Assembly: GCF_900114705.1 (NCBI RefSeq)
Contig: NZ_FOTW01000004.1
Location: 186,001 to 250,000 of the forward strand
Length of the DNA: 64,000 nt
Origin: Rugamonas rubra
GTDB taxonomy: Bacteria; Pseudomonadota; Gammaproteobacteria; Burkholderiales; Burkholderiaceae_D
Reading direction: 5' to 3'
In this document: positions 1 to 10,202 of the stretch, piece after piece
Position numbering within the stretch: the stretch's first letter is position 1
Layout: every line of letters begins with the position of its first letter
Notes under the pieces: model-generated
Seen by the model: only the letters and a program-made list of their open reading frames with translations
Told to the model about the DNA's origin: nothing
The model's database searches: none
Position numbers and translations under genes: made by a program

Positions 1-1
1 G

Positions 2-961
2 CCGCTGGTGCTGCCCAACGCCTTCTACTACGACGTGGCGATCCGCATCGCCCTCAACGCCGTGGTGGTCATCGGCCTCAATCTGCTGATGGGCTACACC
101 GGCCAGATCAGCCTGGGCCACGCCGGCTTCTACGGCCTGGGCGCCTACGCCTCGGCCGTGCTGACCACCCACTACAACTGGCCGCCGCTGGCCGCGCTGG
201 CGGCGGGCGCCGTCGCCACCGGCCTGCTGGCGCTGCTGCTGGCGCGTCCCGTGCTCAAGCTGAAGGGCCACACCCTGGCCATGGCCACGCTGGGGCTGGG
301 CATCATCATCTCCATCGTCATCAACAACGAGACGCAGTGGACCGGCGGCCCGGACGGCATCGCCGTTCCCGCCTTCACGCTGCTGGGCTTGGAGATCGGC
401 GGCGAGAAGTCCTGGTACGCCGTCTGCGCCGCCCTGCTGCTGCTGTTCACCTGGTTCGCGCTGAACCTGATCGACTCGCCGGCCGGCCGCGCGCTGCAGG
501 CCATCCACGGCTCCGAGGTCGCCTCGCGCGTCGCCGGCATCGACACCACCCGCTTCAAGGTCAAGGTGTTCGTGCTGTCGGCCGTGGTGGCCAGCATCGC
601 CGGCAGCATCAGCGCCCACTACATCGGCTTCATCACGCCCAACCTGGCCGGCTTCTTCCACTCGATCGAGCTGGTGACCATGGTGGTGGTGGGCGGCATG
701 GCCTCGGTGTTCGGCTCCATCGTCGGCGCCGCGCTGCTGACCATCCTGCCGCAACTGCTGTCGAGCTTCGAGGGCTGGGAGACGGTGGTGTTCGGCGTGA
801 TCTTGATGGCCACCATGATCTTCATGCCGCGCGGCCTGGTGCCCAGCCTGGCGCAGCGCCGCCACAAGCACAAGGCGGCCGAACCGGGGCACGCCGCAGT
901 GGACAAGGTCGCGGCCAAGGCCGTGGCCAAGGTCGCAACCAGCGCCAAACAGGGGAGCTGA
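2..961 (+). CDS. livM: Branched-chain amino acid-type ABC transporter permease LivM (5' partial)
   Basis: Inner-membrane permease subunit of a Liv/HAAT-family ABC importer. The reading frame is open to the left window edge, so the first residues are missing; an in-frame GTG at 8 lies inside the first membrane segment and is unlikely to be the true start. Several hydrophobic segments and the family motif GYTGQISLGHAGFYGLGAY near the N terminus identify it. The C terminus carries a short basic, alanine-rich tail. It is followed 1 base later by livG with an AGGGGAG ribosome site at 951-957, so it is operonic with the two ATPases. Substrate is not shown; co-location with paaY/paaZ suggests an aromatic acid rather than leucine (inference). 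Confidence 0.93.
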   Translation, partial: PLVLPNAFYYDVAIRIALNAVVVIGLNLLMGYTGQISLGHAGFYGLGAYASAVLTTHYNWPPLAALAAGAVATGLLALLLARPVLKLKGHTLAMATLGLGIIISIVINNETQWTGGPDGIAVPAFTLLGLEIGGEKSWYAVCAALLLLFTWFALNLIDSPAGRALQAIHGSEVASRVAGIDTTRFKVKVFVLSAVVASIAGSISAHYIGFITPNLAGFFHSIELVTMVVVGGMASVFGSIVGAALLTILPQLLSSFEGWETVVFGVILMATMIFMPRGLVPSLAQRRHKHKAAEPGHAAVDKVAAKAVAKVATSAKQGS

Positions 962-962
962 C

Positions 963-1714
963 ATGCTGACCATACAAAACCTGAGCAAGAGCTTCGGCGG
1001 CGTGCACGCCGTGCAGGACGTCAGCTTCTCCATCAAGGAGGGCGCTATCCACTCGGTGATCGGGCCGAACGGCGCCGGCAAGACCACGCTGTTCAACCTG
1101 ATCACAGGCGTCTATACGCCCAGCGCCGGCCAGGTCATCCTGCGCGGCGAGAACGTCGCCGGCCTGTCGCCGGACGCGCTGGCGCGCCGTGGCATGAGCC
1201 GCACCTTCCAGAATCTGCAGGTGTGCATGAACATGACGGCGCTCGACAACGTGATGGTCGGCGCCCACCTGCGGCTGAACCAGAGCCTGTTCGCCGCCAT
1301 GCTGCGCCTGCCCTCGCTGCGCCGCGCCGATGTGGCCTGCCGCGACGAGGCGGCGCAGTTGATGGACTTCGTCGGCGTCGGCCGCTATATCGACGCCGAG
1401 GCCAGCCAGATGCCCTACGGCGCCCTGAAGCGCTTGGAGATCGCCCGCGCCCTGGCGGCGCGGCCCAAGGTGCTGCTGCTGGACGAACCGGCCGCCGGCC
1501 TGAACCACACCGAGACCGGCGAGATCGAAGCGCTGATCCGCAAGGTGGCGCAGTCCGGCGTGACGGTGGTGCTGGTCGAGCACGACATGAAACTGGTGAT
1601 GAATTTGTCCGACCATATCCTGGTGCTGGACTACGGCAAAAAACTGGCCGAAGGGAGCGCCGCCGAAGTGCGCGCCAACCCGGACGTGGTGGCGGCCTAT
1701 TTGGGAGTGGCGGC

Positions 1715-1718
<4 letters not shown>
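963..1718 (+). CDS. livG: Branched-chain amino acid-type ABC transporter ATPase LivG
   Basis: Cytoplasmic ATPase of the Liv-type importer, 251 aa. Walker A is GPNGAGKTT (about residues 35-43), Walker B is [12 protein letters not shown], and the H-loop is VEHDMK. The signature region reads [14 protein letters not shown], which departs from the usual LSYGQQR form but keeps the YG...LEIARAL frame typical of LivG. It starts one base after livM stops and its TGA overlaps the ATG of livF (ATGA), so the two ATPases are translationally coupled. Confidence 0.95.
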
Positions 1719-2449
<731 letters not shown>

Positions 2450-2469
2450 GCGAAAACGAGGAAACGAGC

Positions 2470-3081
2470 ATGGTAAAAGTTTATGAGATCAACGGCGTCA
2501 CGCCGGTCGTCCACCCCAGCGCCTACGTGCACCCGAGCGCGGTGCTGATCGGCGACGTCATCGTCGGCCCGCGCTGCTACATCGGCCCGCTGGCGGCGCT
2601 GCGCGGCGACTTCGGCCGCCTCATCATGGAGGAGGGCTCGAACCTGCAGGACACCTGCGTCATGCACGGCTTCCCCGGCTGCGACACGGTGGTCGAGGTG
2701 GACGGCCACATCGGCCACGGCGCCGTGCTGCACGGCTGCCGCATCGGCCGCAACGCCCTGGTTGGCATGAACGCGGTGGTGATGGACAACGCCGTCGTCG
2801 GCGCCGACAGCATCGTCGCCGCGATGAGCTTCGTCAAGGCCGGCATGGTCATCCCGCCGCGCAGCATGGCGGTCGGCTCGCCGGCCCGCGTGCTGCGCGC
2901 GCTGAGCGACGACGAGATCAAATGGAAGAGCGCCGGCACCGGCCAGTACCAGGAGCTGGCGATCCGCTCGATGCAAACCATGCGCCTGGTCGAGGCCCTG
3001 AGCGAAGTGGAGTCGGACCGCAAGCGCATCGACTGGGACAGCGCGCTGCCGCTGCACCTGCACAAAAACGCGTCCGCCTGA
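2470..3081 (+). CDS. paaY: Phenylacetic acid degradation protein PaaY (hexapeptide thioesterase family)
   Basis: A 203-aa left-handed beta-helix protein of the gamma-carbonic anhydrase-like family. Hexapeptide-type repeats ([39 protein letters not shown]) fill residues 10-150, with the metal-ligand histidines of the family ([14 protein letters not shown]) present, and an alpha-helical C-terminal tail. In E. coli PaaY is a thioesterase that relieves dead-end CoA esters in the phenylacetate pathway. The start at 2470 follows GAGGAAACGAGC; a GTG at 2446 overlapping the livF stop would add eight residues. It sits between a Liv transporter and paaZ, which supports PaaY over other family members. 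Confidence 0.88.
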   Translation: MVKVYEINGVTPVVHPSAYVHPSAVLIGDVIVGPRCYIGPLAALRGDFGRLIMEEGSNLQDTCVMHGFPGCDTVVEVDGHIGHGAVLHGCRIGRNALVGMNAVVMDNAVVGADSIVAAMSFVKAGMVIPPRSMAVGSPARVLRALSDDEIKWKSAGTGQYQELAIRSMQTMRLVEALSEVESDRKRIDWDSALPLHLHKNASA

Positions 3082-3094
3082 CGCTCCCCCACCC

Positions 3095-3179
3095 GGGGTC
3101 AGTGCCGACATTCGGACACGAGCTCAAGCGGAACGTTCTTCGGGCAGGCAGAATTTGTCCGATTGTCGGCACTGACCCC
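3095..3179. repeat. Palindromic intergenic repeat, family A, copy 1 (85 bp)
   Basis: Left arm GGGGTCAGTGCCGACATTCG and right arm ending GTCGGCACTGACCCC are inverted copies around a variable centre. Copies with the same ends lie at 22866-22991, 27486-27581 and 38299-38424. This copy lies between paaY and paaZ, genes on the same strand, and its right arm carries one change (GATTG for GAATG). Confidence 0.9.
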
Positions 3180-3254
3180 GATTGCTGGGGTCGCTTGCCG
3201 GAACGGACGCGCTAACCTTTAACGCAATTTACATACACATTTGGAGAACATCAG

Positions 3255-5306
3255 ATGGCTACAGTAGCAACCCTACAAAGCTGGATCGGCGGCCGCTGGC
3301 TCGGCGCCGAGGCGTCCATGCCGCTGCACAGCGCGCTGAACAACTCGCTGATCTACCACACCCACGCCGAGAAGATCGACTTCGACGAGGCCGTCACCTA
3401 TGCCCGCAAGACCGGCGTGCCCGGCCTGATGGCGCTCGACTTCCAGCAGCGCGCCGCGCGCCTGAAGGCGCTGGCGCTGTACCTGGCCAGCCGCAAGGAG
3501 GAGCTGTACGCCATCTCGCACCTGAGCGGCGCCACCCGCGCCGACAGCTGGGTCGACATCGAGGGCGGCACCGGCACCCTGTTCGCCTACGCCAGCATGG
3601 GCAGCCGCGAGCTGCCCTCGTCGAACGTGCTGCACGAGGGCCCGGCCATCGCGCTGGGTAAGAACGGCGGCTTCTCCGGCACCCACATCCTGGTGCCGCG
3701 CGGCGGCCTGGCGGTGCACATCAACGCCTTCAACTTCCCCATCTGGGGCCTGCTGGAGAAGTTCGCCCCCAGCTTCCTGGCCGCCATGCCCTGCATCGGC
3801 AAGCCGGCCACCGCCACCAGCTACCTGACCGAGGCGGTGGTGCGCATGATGCACGAATCCGGTCTGCTGCCCGAGGGCAGCCTGCAACTGGTGATCGGCT
3901 CCACCGGCGACCTGCTCGACCGCCTGAACGGTGCCGACGTGGTCACCTTCACCGGCTCGGCCGACACCGCCGCCAAGCTGCGCACCAACCGCAACCTGAT
4001 CGCCAACTCGGTGCCCTTCACGGCCGAGGCGGACTCGCTCAACTGCGCCATTTTGGCGCCGGACGTGTCGCCCGACGACGTCGAGTTCGAGCTGTTCATC
4101 AAGGAGGTGGCGCGCGAGATGACCGGCAAGTCCGGCCAGAAGTGCACGGCGATCCGCCGCATCATCGTGCCGCAGCAGCATGTCGACGCGGTCGGCACGC
4201 GCCTGCGCGAGCGCCTGGCCAAGGTCAGCGTGGGCGACCCCTCGGTCGAGGGCGTGCGCATGGGCGCGCTGGCCTCCAAGGACCAGCAGCGCGACGTGGC
4301 CGAACGGGTGGCCATTCTATCGCGCGGCAACGAGGTGCTGTTCGGCGCGGCCGACGGCTTCAAGCCGCTCGGCGAAGGCGTGGCCGACGGCTGCTTCTTT
4401 TCGCCGACGCTGCTGCTGTGCCGCGACGGCATGCGCAACGACGCGGTGCACGACGTCGAGGCCTTCGGCCCGGTCAGCACCATCATCAGCTACGGCGACA
4501 TGGACGAGGCGCTGGCACTGGCGGCGCGCGGCAAGGGCAGCCTGGTCAGCACCTTGGTGACCAAGGACCCGTTGATCGCCGCGCGCGCCGTGCCGATCGC
4601 CGCCGCCTCGCACGGCCGCGTGCTGATCCTCGAGCGCGAGGCCTCGGTCGACTCGACCGGCCACGGCTCGCCGCTGCCGCAGCTCAAGCACGGCGGCCCG
4701 GGCCGCGCCGGCGGCGGCGAGGAGCTGGGCGGCATCCGCGCGGTGCGCCACTTCCTGCAGCGCGCCGCCATCCAGGGCTCGCCGACCATGCTGGCCGCCG
4801 TCACCGGCGAGTACGTGCGCGGCGCCGCCGTGCAGGAAAGCCCGCTGCACCCGTTCCGCAAGTACTTCGAGGAGCTCAAGATGGGCGACTCGCTGCTGAC
4901 CCACCGCCGCACCGTGACCGAGGCCGACATCGTCAACTTCGGCGGCGTCTCCGGCGACTACTTCTACATGCACTTCGACGACATCGCCGCCAAGGATACC
5001 CAGTTCGGCAAGCGCATCGCGCACGGCTACTTCGTGCTGTCGGCGGCGGCCGGGCTGTTCGTCTCGCCGGCGCCGGGTCCGGTGCTGGCCAACTACGGGC
5101 TGGACAACCTGCGCTTCATCACGCCGGTGGCGATCGGCGACACCATCCGCGCCCGCCTGACCTGCAAGCGCAAGGTCGACCGCAACCGCGTCGACGACAA
5201 GGGCGTCGGCCAGGGCGTGGTGGCGTGGGACGTGCAGGTGACCAACCAGAACGACGAGCTGGTGGCCAGCTACGACATCCTGACCCTGGTGATGAAGCGC
5301 GGCTGA
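3255..5306 (+). CDS. paaZ: Bifunctional PaaZ: oxepin-CoA hydrolase / 3-oxo-5,6-dehydrosuberyl-CoA semialdehyde dehydrogenase
   Basis: 683 aa, the normal PaaZ length, opening and oxidising the seven-membered oxepin-CoA ring in aerobic phenylacetate breakdown. Residues 1 to about 520 are an aldehyde dehydrogenase domain: catalytic Glu258 (FTAEAD) and nucleophile Cys297 (GKSGQKC) are both present, matching Glu256/Cys295 of the E. coli enzyme. Residues about 540-683 are a MaoC-like hotdog domain with the hydratase motif SGDYFYMHFDD and FGKRIAHG. The ATG at 3255 follows TTGGAGAACATCAG. Upstream are paaY and a palindromic repeat; paaABCDE and paaK are not in this window. Confidence 0.97.
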   Translation: MATVATLQSWIGGRWLGAEASMPLHSALNNSLIYHTHAEKIDFDEAVTYARKTGVPGLMALDFQQRAARLKALALYLASRKEELYAISHLSGATRADSWVDIEGGTGTLFAYASMGSRELPSSNVLHEGPAIALGKNGGFSGTHILVPRGGLAVHINAFNFPIWGLLEKFAPSFLAAMPCIGKPATATSYLTEAVVRMMHESGLLPEGSLQLVIGSTGDLLDRLNGADVVTFTGSADTAAKLRTNRNLIANSVPFTAEADSLNCAILAPDVSPDDVEFELFIKEVAREMTGKSGQKCTAIRRIIVPQQHVDAVGTRLRERLAKVSVGDPSVEGVRMGALASKDQQRDVAERVAILSRGNEVLFGAADGFKPLGEGVADGCFFSPTLLLCRDGMRNDAVHDVEAFGPVSTIISYGDMDEALALAARGKGSLVSTLVTKDPLIAARAVPIAAASHGRVLILEREASVDSTGHGSPLPQLKHGGPGRAGGGEELGGIRAVRHFLQRAAIQGSPTMLAAVTGEYVRGAAVQESPLHPFRKYFEELKMGDSLLTHRRTVTEADIVNFGGVSGDYFYMHFDDIAAKDTQFGKRIAHGYFVLSAAAGLFVSPAPGPVLANYGLDNLRFITPVAIGDTIRARLTCKRKVDRNRVDDKGVGQGVVAWDVQVTNQNDELVASYDILTLVMKRG

Positions 5307-5355
5307 TGCCGCCGCGCGGGGCGTGCTAAGCTAGCCGCGCGCCGGCACAAAGGCC

Positions 5356-5421
5356 TACCCCAAGTGCGAAGGGGGCTGACCCCGTACGGGGTCAGACCCC
5401 GCTGCATGCGCCTTGGGGTAG
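5356..5421. repeat. Palindromic intergenic repeat, family B, copy 1
   Basis: A central palindrome at 5371-5400 (GGGGGCTGACCCC, GTAC, GGGGTCAGACCCC; one mismatch) is nested in an outer inverted pair CTACCCCAAG / CTTGGGGTAG. Related cores occur at 34217-34246, 35613-35637, 49874-49903 and 56549-56578. It lies in the 162-base gap after paaZ and could end paaZ transcription, although no T-run follows. Confidence 0.85.
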
Positions 5422-5468
5422 CGGCGGGCGTTCAAGGCGCGTTTCCCCCTCCTCTGGAAAGACTATAG

Positions 5469-5927
5469 TTGAACGAGCAACCCAAACAAACCGCGCTGCT
5501 GACCGGCGCCGCCATTTCGCTGTTCGGCGCCGTCATCCACTGGATCTCGCCGCTGCTCGGCCCCGACTGGTACGCCTGGCTGCGCGCGCCCAAGTTCGTG
5601 GTGGAGTCCGCCCGCGCCGGCACCTGGCTGGCGCCGACCTGCGCCGCGCTTATCGGCGGCCTGATGTTCATCTGCGCGCTGTACGCCTGGTCCGGTATGG
5701 GCCGGATGGCGCGCCTGCCGCTGCCACGGACTGCGTTGGTGGTGATCGCCGCGGTCGGCCTGCTGCGCGGCTTGGCGCTGCTGCCCTACGCCTGGAACGT
5801 GCCACAACTGCTGGACACCTTCGACGTGGTCGGCTCGCTGGTCTGGTTTGTCGCCGGGCTGGGTTTCGCCGTCGGCGCCCGGCAGAACTGGGCTGGGCCG
5901 GCGCGCCCGGCGCGCCAAGCTACCTAA
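5469..5927 (+). CDS. Small multi-pass membrane protein of unknown function
   Basis: 152 aa with four predicted hydrophobic segments (about residues 8-30, 55-75, 88-108, 122-142), so an inner-membrane protein. No motif points to a specific activity, and I do not recognise the family. The TTG at 5469 is the likely start, preceded by CTGGAAAG; no ATG start giving a similar length is available. The C terminus is a short Ala/Pro/Arg tail. It stands alone between paaZ (same strand) and the chemoreceptor gene (opposite strand, converging, 21 bases away). Confidence 0.7.
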   Translation: MNEQPKQTALLTGAAISLFGAVIHWISPLLGPDWYAWLRAPKFVVESARAGTWLAPTCAALIGGLMFICALYAWSGMGRMARLPLPRTALVVIAAVGLLRGLALLPYAWNVPQLLDTFDVVGSLVWFVAGLGFAVGARQNWAGPARPARQAT

Positions 5928-5948
5928 GCGCCGACCGCACTTGGCGCG

Positions 5949-7583
5949 CTAGCCGTGCTGGCTCGCCGTCAGGCGTTCCGGCGCGGCGGCCGCCACCTTG
6001 CGCCGCCCGGCGGGCAGGCCGGCCAGGCTGGTCGGCGCGGCCAGGGGCTGCGCCGCATGCTCGTCCAAACGGAAATTGCTGACCGCGCGCAGCAGCTCGA
6101 CCGCCTGGTCCTGCATGCTCTGCGCCGCCGCCGCCGACTGCTCCACCAGGGCCGCGTTGCGCTGCGTCATATCGTCCATCTCGGTGATCGCCGAGTTGAC
6201 CTCGTCGATGCCGGCGCTCTGCTTCTGGCTGGCCAGCGTGATGTCGCCCATGATGTCGGTGACGCGCTTGACCGATTCGACGATATGGCCCATGGTCTGG
6301 CCGGCGTCGTCGGCCAGCCGGCTGCCGGTTTCCACCTTCTCCACCGAATCGGCGATCAGCCCCTTGATCTCGCGCGCCGCCGTGGCCGAGCGCTGCGCCA
6401 GGTTGCGCACCTCGGTGGCGACCACGGCGAAGCCGCGTCCCTGTTCGCCGGCGCGGGCCGCCTCCACCGCCGCGTTGAGCGCCAAAATATTCGTCTGGAA
6501 GGCGATCGAGTCGATCACCCCGATGATGTCGACGATGCGGTTCGAGCTCTCCTTGATCGAGGCCATGGTGTGCACCACCTGGCTGACCACCTGGCCGCCC
6601 TTGAGCGCCACGTCGGAGGCCGACAGCACCAGCTGGTTGGCCTGGCGCGCGTGGTCGGCGTTCTCGCGCACGGTGTTGGTCAGGTCCTGCATCGAGGCGG
6701 CGGTCTGCTCCAGCGAGCTGGCCTGCGATTCGGTGCGCGCCGACAGGTCGGCGTTGCCTTGGGCGATGTCGCGCGCCTCGGCGGTGATGGTGCTGCCGGC
6801 GACGCGGATGTCGCCCAGCAGGGCGCGCCAGTTGGCCACCAGCGTGGCCAGCGCGGCCGACAGCTTGCCGATCTCGTCGTCGTTGCGCACCTCGATGCGG
6901 GTGGTCAGGTCGCCCGAGGCGAGCTGCTCGGCCGCCGCGCAGGCCGCGCCGATCGGCGTGACCACGGCGCGCGCCAACCATAGCGAAATGGCCGACAGCA
7001 CCGCCACGCCGGCCAGCATGGTGAACAGGCTGGCCCACATGGCGCGGCCGTTGGCGCTCTTGGTGTCGAGCAGCGACTCGTTGGTGTGGGCGTCGAGCCG
7101 GGCCAGCACGCCGGCCAGCAGGGCGCGCAGCTGCTTGTAGCTGTCGCCGGCGCCCTGCATGGCGGCGACGCCGGTGTTCGGGTCCATCGACGCCAGGTCG
7201 AGCGCCTGCGCCACGCCGCTGCGGTACTTCTCCAGCAGCGGCGGCACCTGGCGCGCCAGTTCGGCCGCCTCCGGGTTGGACTGCAGGCGCTGCACCTCCT
7301 TGTTGACCTGGGCGACCTCCTGGTTGACCTTCTCGCCGAAGGCCTTCATGTCCTGCTCCGACAGGCTGGCGGCGATGGCCATCTTGGCGTACACCTCGGC
7401 GTGCAACTGGCCGATGGCGATGGTTTGCTGGCTGGCGGCGCGGAAGGCGGCGAAGGTGTTCTCCTTGAGGTCGTGCATGCGCGCCTCGTTCTGCCGCATG
7501 GAGAAGAAGGAGAGCAGCCCCATCAACAGCAGGCAGCCGAAGGCCGCCGCCGGGACGATGAGGATCTTGTGGGCTATTTTCAT
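5949..7583 (-). CDS. Methyl-accepting chemotaxis protein
   Basis: 544 aa. An N-terminal membrane helix (about residues 8-30), a periplasmic helical sensor region of the 4HB type (about 31-185), a second membrane helix (about 188-210), a HAMP segment ([20 protein letters not shown]) and a cytoplasmic signalling domain with the conserved hairpin [19 protein letters not shown]. It relays a periplasmic signal to CheA/CheW. There is no CheR-binding pentapeptide at the end. The gene for a secreted Cache-domain protein ends 75 bases upstream on the same strand, so the two are probably cotranscribed. Confidence 0.94.
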   Translation of the reverse strand: MKIAHKILIVPAAAFGCLLLMGLLSFFSMRQNEARMHDLKENTFAAFRAASQQTIAIGQLHAEVYAKMAIAASLSEQDMKAFGEKVNQEVAQVNKEVQRLQSNPEAAELARQVPPLLEKYRSGVAQALDLASMDPNTGVAAMQGAGDSYKQLRALLAGVLARLDAHTNESLLDTKSANGRAMWASLFTMLAGVAVLSAISLWLARAVVTPIGAACAAAEQLASGDLTTRIEVRNDDEIGKLSAALATLVANWRALLGDIRVAGSTITAEARDIAQGNADLSARTESQASSLEQTAASMQDLTNTVRENADHARQANQLVLSASDVALKGGQVVSQVVHTMASIKESSNRIVDIIGVIDSIAFQTNILALNAAVEAARAGEQGRGFAVVATEVRNLAQRSATAAREIKGLIADSVEKVETGSRLADDAGQTMGHIVESVKRVTDIMGDITLASQKQSAGIDEVNSAITEMDDMTQRNAALVEQSAAAAQSMQDQAVELLRAVSNFRLDEHAAQPLAAPTSLAGLPAGRRKVAAAAPERLTASQHG

Positions 7584-7658
7584 ATGGGGACCGTGAGTTG
7601 GAGGGACCGCCGGTCTGTCCGCGGCCGGGATGCGCGCCGCTCGGCGCGCCGCCGGCGC

Positions 7659-8135
7659 TTACAGGTAGATGCCGCCGCAGACCACGGTTTCGTTGAGCCG
7701 CTCGCAGTACATCTGCTTCGGTTCGATCTTCTTGGTTTCCGGATTGGTGAACTTGTAGTCCTGCCAGAACTGCGGCTTGGCCTTGCCCATATCGACGCGC
7801 TCCTTGACGAAGGCCTTGCCGTCGATGTCCTTCAGCTCGATCAGGTTCTTGCCGACCATCTTGGGGTTGGCGCCGTGGGCGGCGACTGTGCCGTCGAGCT
7901 TGTACACCACCAGGTACAGGTCGCGGTCGATGAACTTGGCGTCCTTGCCGGTGATGGCGGCGTAGCCGGCCTGGTCGCCGCTGGCCTTGATGAAGGCCAC
8001 GCCCTTCTTGACCATGGCTTCGGCGTCGGTGCGGGTGGCGCCGCCGTCCGCCGCGAAGGCGGCGGGCAGCAGCAGGGCGGAGGAGAGGGCGGTCAGGGCG
8101 ATGCTGCGGCCGGCGAGGGAAAACATCTTGTGCAT
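7659..8135 (-). CDS. Secreted single-Cache-domain protein
   Basis: 158 aa with a cleavable signal peptide (core ALTALSSALLLPAAFAAD) followed by one small-molecule-binding Cache domain (sCache-like: YAAITGKDAKFIDRDLYLVVY, DGTVAAHGANPKMVGKNL). No further membrane helix or output domain follows, so the mature protein should be periplasmic. The start at 8135 gives a compact signal peptide; the frame extends to an upstream ATG at 8189 that would place a poor, cysteine-containing leader in front. It precedes the chemoreceptor gene by 75 bases and may deliver a ligand signal to it (inference). Confidence 0.85.
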   Translation of the reverse strand: MHKMFSLAGRSIALTALSSALLLPAAFAADGGATRTDAEAMVKKGVAFIKASGDQAGYAAITGKDAKFIDRDLYLVVYKLDGTVAAHGANPKMVGKNLIELKDIDGKAFVKERVDMGKAKPQFWQDYKFTNPETKKIEPKQMYCERLNETVVCGGIYL

Positions 8136-8372
8136 GATGAGGTCTCTTTCAAATTGGCAGGGACACCCGGGCTTGGACGGAGCATGCATACCCGTTGGGT
8201 GTGTCGGCCATGCGCGCGGCCGACACCTTGGATACTAGCGCGTTGTGCCCTCCCGTGCTAGTACGCAAGGGCAATTTCATCCCGGCGCGCGGCTTTTTGC
8301 AACGGCGCGGCGGGCCGCCGCGCCGCTTGCGATTTGATACGGAGAAGCCGGCCGCAGCAGGCGGTGCCGAAT

Positions 8373-9596
8373 TTACTTGCGCAGGCCGAAGGGATCGTCG
8401 ATGCTGTGGGCCGGCTCGGTGAACCACCGTGGGCCGCTCTCGGTCATGTAGAAGTGGTCCTCGTGGCGCACGCCGAACTCGCCGGGGATGCAGATCATCG
8501 GCTCGTTGGAGAAGCACATGCCGGGCGCCAGCGGCGTCGTGTCGCCGCCGACCAGGTAGGGCCACTCGTGGATGTCGAGGCCGATGCCGTGGCCGGTGCG
8601 GTGCGGCAGGCCGGGCAGCTTGTAGCCGGGGCCGAAGCCGTCGGCCTCGAGCGAGCGGCGGGCGGCGCGGTCGACCTCCTCGCAGGGCACGCCCAGCTGG
8701 GCCGCCGCGAAGGCCGCCGCCTGCGCCGCCTTCTCGCTGTTCCACACGCTGCGCTGGCGTTCGCTCGGCGTGCCGAAGACGTAGGTGCGGGTGATGTCGG
8801 AGATGTAGTTGTGCAGCTTGCAGCCGGTGTCGATCAACACCGTGTCGCCAGGCTTGAGCGTCTGCACGTAGCTGACGCCGTGCGGGTAGGCGGTGGCCTC
8901 GCCGAACAGCACGATGACGAAGTAGGAGCCCGGCGCGCCGACCTTGCGGTGGGCGCGGGCGATGAACTCCTCCACCTCGGTGGTGCTGATCCCCTCGCGC
9001 AGCATGGACGCGGTGGCGACGTGGACGGCCAGCGTCATGTCCTTGGCGCGCTGCATCAGCGCGATCTCGGCGGCCGATTTGCGCGTGCGGCAGTGCGCCG
9101 TCACGCTGCGCGCGTTCTCCAGCGCGTAGCCGGCCGCAAGCGGGCGGATGCCGTCGTAGATGAAGAAGGCGGCGCTCTCGCAGATGCCGACGCGCGGCGG
9201 CCGCGCCGCGTCCGGCGCCACGCCCATGCGGCCCAGCACATCGACGAACAACTGGTAGGGGCTCTCGTGCTCGTGCCAGCAGTTGACCGCGCCCTCGACC
9301 AGCATGAAGTCCTTCAGCGTGCTTTCCTCGAAGGCCGGGGCGATGTATTCCACCGCGCCGCTGGCCGGCAGGATGGCGCCGACCATGCGCTCGCTCGGAT
9401 ACCAGCGCGTGCCGGTGAAGTACAGCAGGTTGGAGCCGGCGTTCAGGTAGATCGCCGCGATGCCCTGGTCGCGCATGAAGGCCTGGGCCTTCTCGATGCG
9501 TTGCAGGTGTTCCGCCTTGCCGATGGCGACCGCGCCGGCGGTCATCTCGGACAGGGTGGCCAATGCTTGTTCGATGCTGCCGCCGCCTATGCTCAT
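8373..9596 (-). CDS. M24 family metallopeptidase (Xaa-Pro aminopeptidase-like)
   Basis: 407 aa. An N-terminal creatinase-like domain (about residues 30-165) is followed by a pita-bread catalytic domain with the five metal ligands visible: Asp in LIDTGC, Asp in ISDITRTYVFG, His in HRTGHGIGLDIHEWP, and Glu residues in NEPMICIPGE and VRHEDHF. Such enzymes remove N-terminal residues before proline, or act on creatine-like amides. No signal peptide is seen, so it is cytoplasmic. The start follows AGGAGACAAT. It lies 60 bases downstream of the last pseudopilin gene on the same strand but shows no functional tie to it. Confidence 0.93.
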   Translation of the reverse strand: MSIGGGSIEQALATLSEMTAGAVAIGKAEHLQRIEKAQAFMRDQGIAAIYLNAGSNLLYFTGTRWYPSERMVGAILPASGAVEYIAPAFEESTLKDFMLVEGAVNCWHEHESPYQLFVDVLGRMGVAPDAARPPRVGICESAAFFIYDGIRPLAAGYALENARSVTAHCRTRKSAAEIALMQRAKDMTLAVHVATASMLREGISTTEVEEFIARAHRKVGAPGSYFVIVLFGEATAYPHGVSYVQTLKPGDTVLIDTGCKLHNYISDITRTYVFGTPSERQRSVWNSEKAAQAAAFAAAQLGVPCEEVDRAARRSLEADGFGPGYKLPGLPHRTGHGIGLDIHEWPYLVGGDTTPLAPGMCFSNEPMICIPGEFGVRHEDHFYMTESGPRWFTEPAHSIDDPFGLRK

Positions 9597-9656
9597 ATTG
9601 TCTCCTGATGGTTTGCGTGGCGGCGCGGCTCCACGTCCGCGCCGCCGCCGATGATA

Positions 9657-10202
9657 TCAGTTTTGTCGTACCGCCACGGCGGCCGGCGCGCCGCCCAGGG
9701 TGATCTTTTCGCCGTCCTTGGCCGGCGTGAACAGCTCGGCCGGGTAGGTGAACAGCCAATCGGCATAGCGTGCCTTGCGGCGCAGGGCGGCGTCGTCCGG
9801 GTCGAAGTTGTCCTGCTTGAGCGGGATCTTCTCCGACAGCGAATGCACGCCGACGATGCGGCCCTGCTGCAGCACCAGACCCCATTCGGCCTTGCCGCTG
9901 ATCGGGTCGGCGTACAGGCGGCGCAGGTGGCGCCGTGGGTTGGCAAAGCGCGGGTCCTTGAGCAGGTCCTCCAGCCGCAGCGGGTATTGGTTCTGGCCGT
10001 TGATGGCGCCGTTGCCGCCGGCGTTGTGGTAGCGCTCGATGGCGGCGCGGAACTCGTGGCCGATGAAGATCAGCTCGCGCTCCTTGTCGCGCCGCGCCGC
10101 CGTGGCGAACAGGCCGGAGGTGACCACCAGGCCGACGCCCATGAAGGCCAGCAGCAGCAGCGTCCACAGGTAGGCGAAGCCGCGCGCGGGCGGGGTGCTC
10201 AT
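9657..10202 (-). CDS. Pseudopilin-like protein lacking Glu5 (GspK-type feature)
   Basis: 181 aa. The N terminus has a prepilin-like leader and hydrophobic helix (ARG then FAYLWTLLLLAFMGVGLV), but the position that is Glu5 in most pilins is not acidic, as in the tip pseudopilin GspK. The body contains YPLRLEDLLKDPRF and LYADPISGKAEWGLV, a pattern of pseudopilin globular domains. The ATG at 10202 overlaps the stop of the preceding gspG-like gene by four bases, which fixes the start; the frame is open much further upstream, but that part is shadow. It is the last gene of the secretion operon. Confidence 0.8.
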   Translation of the reverse strand: MSTPPARGFAYLWTLLLLAFMGVGLVVTSGLFATAARRDKERELIFIGHEFRAAIERYHNAGGNGAINGQNQYPLRLEDLLKDPRFANPRRHLRRLYADPISGKAEWGLVLQQGRIVGVHSLSEKIPLKQDNFDPDDAALRRKARYADWLFTYPAELFTPAKDGEKITLGGAPAAVAVRQN

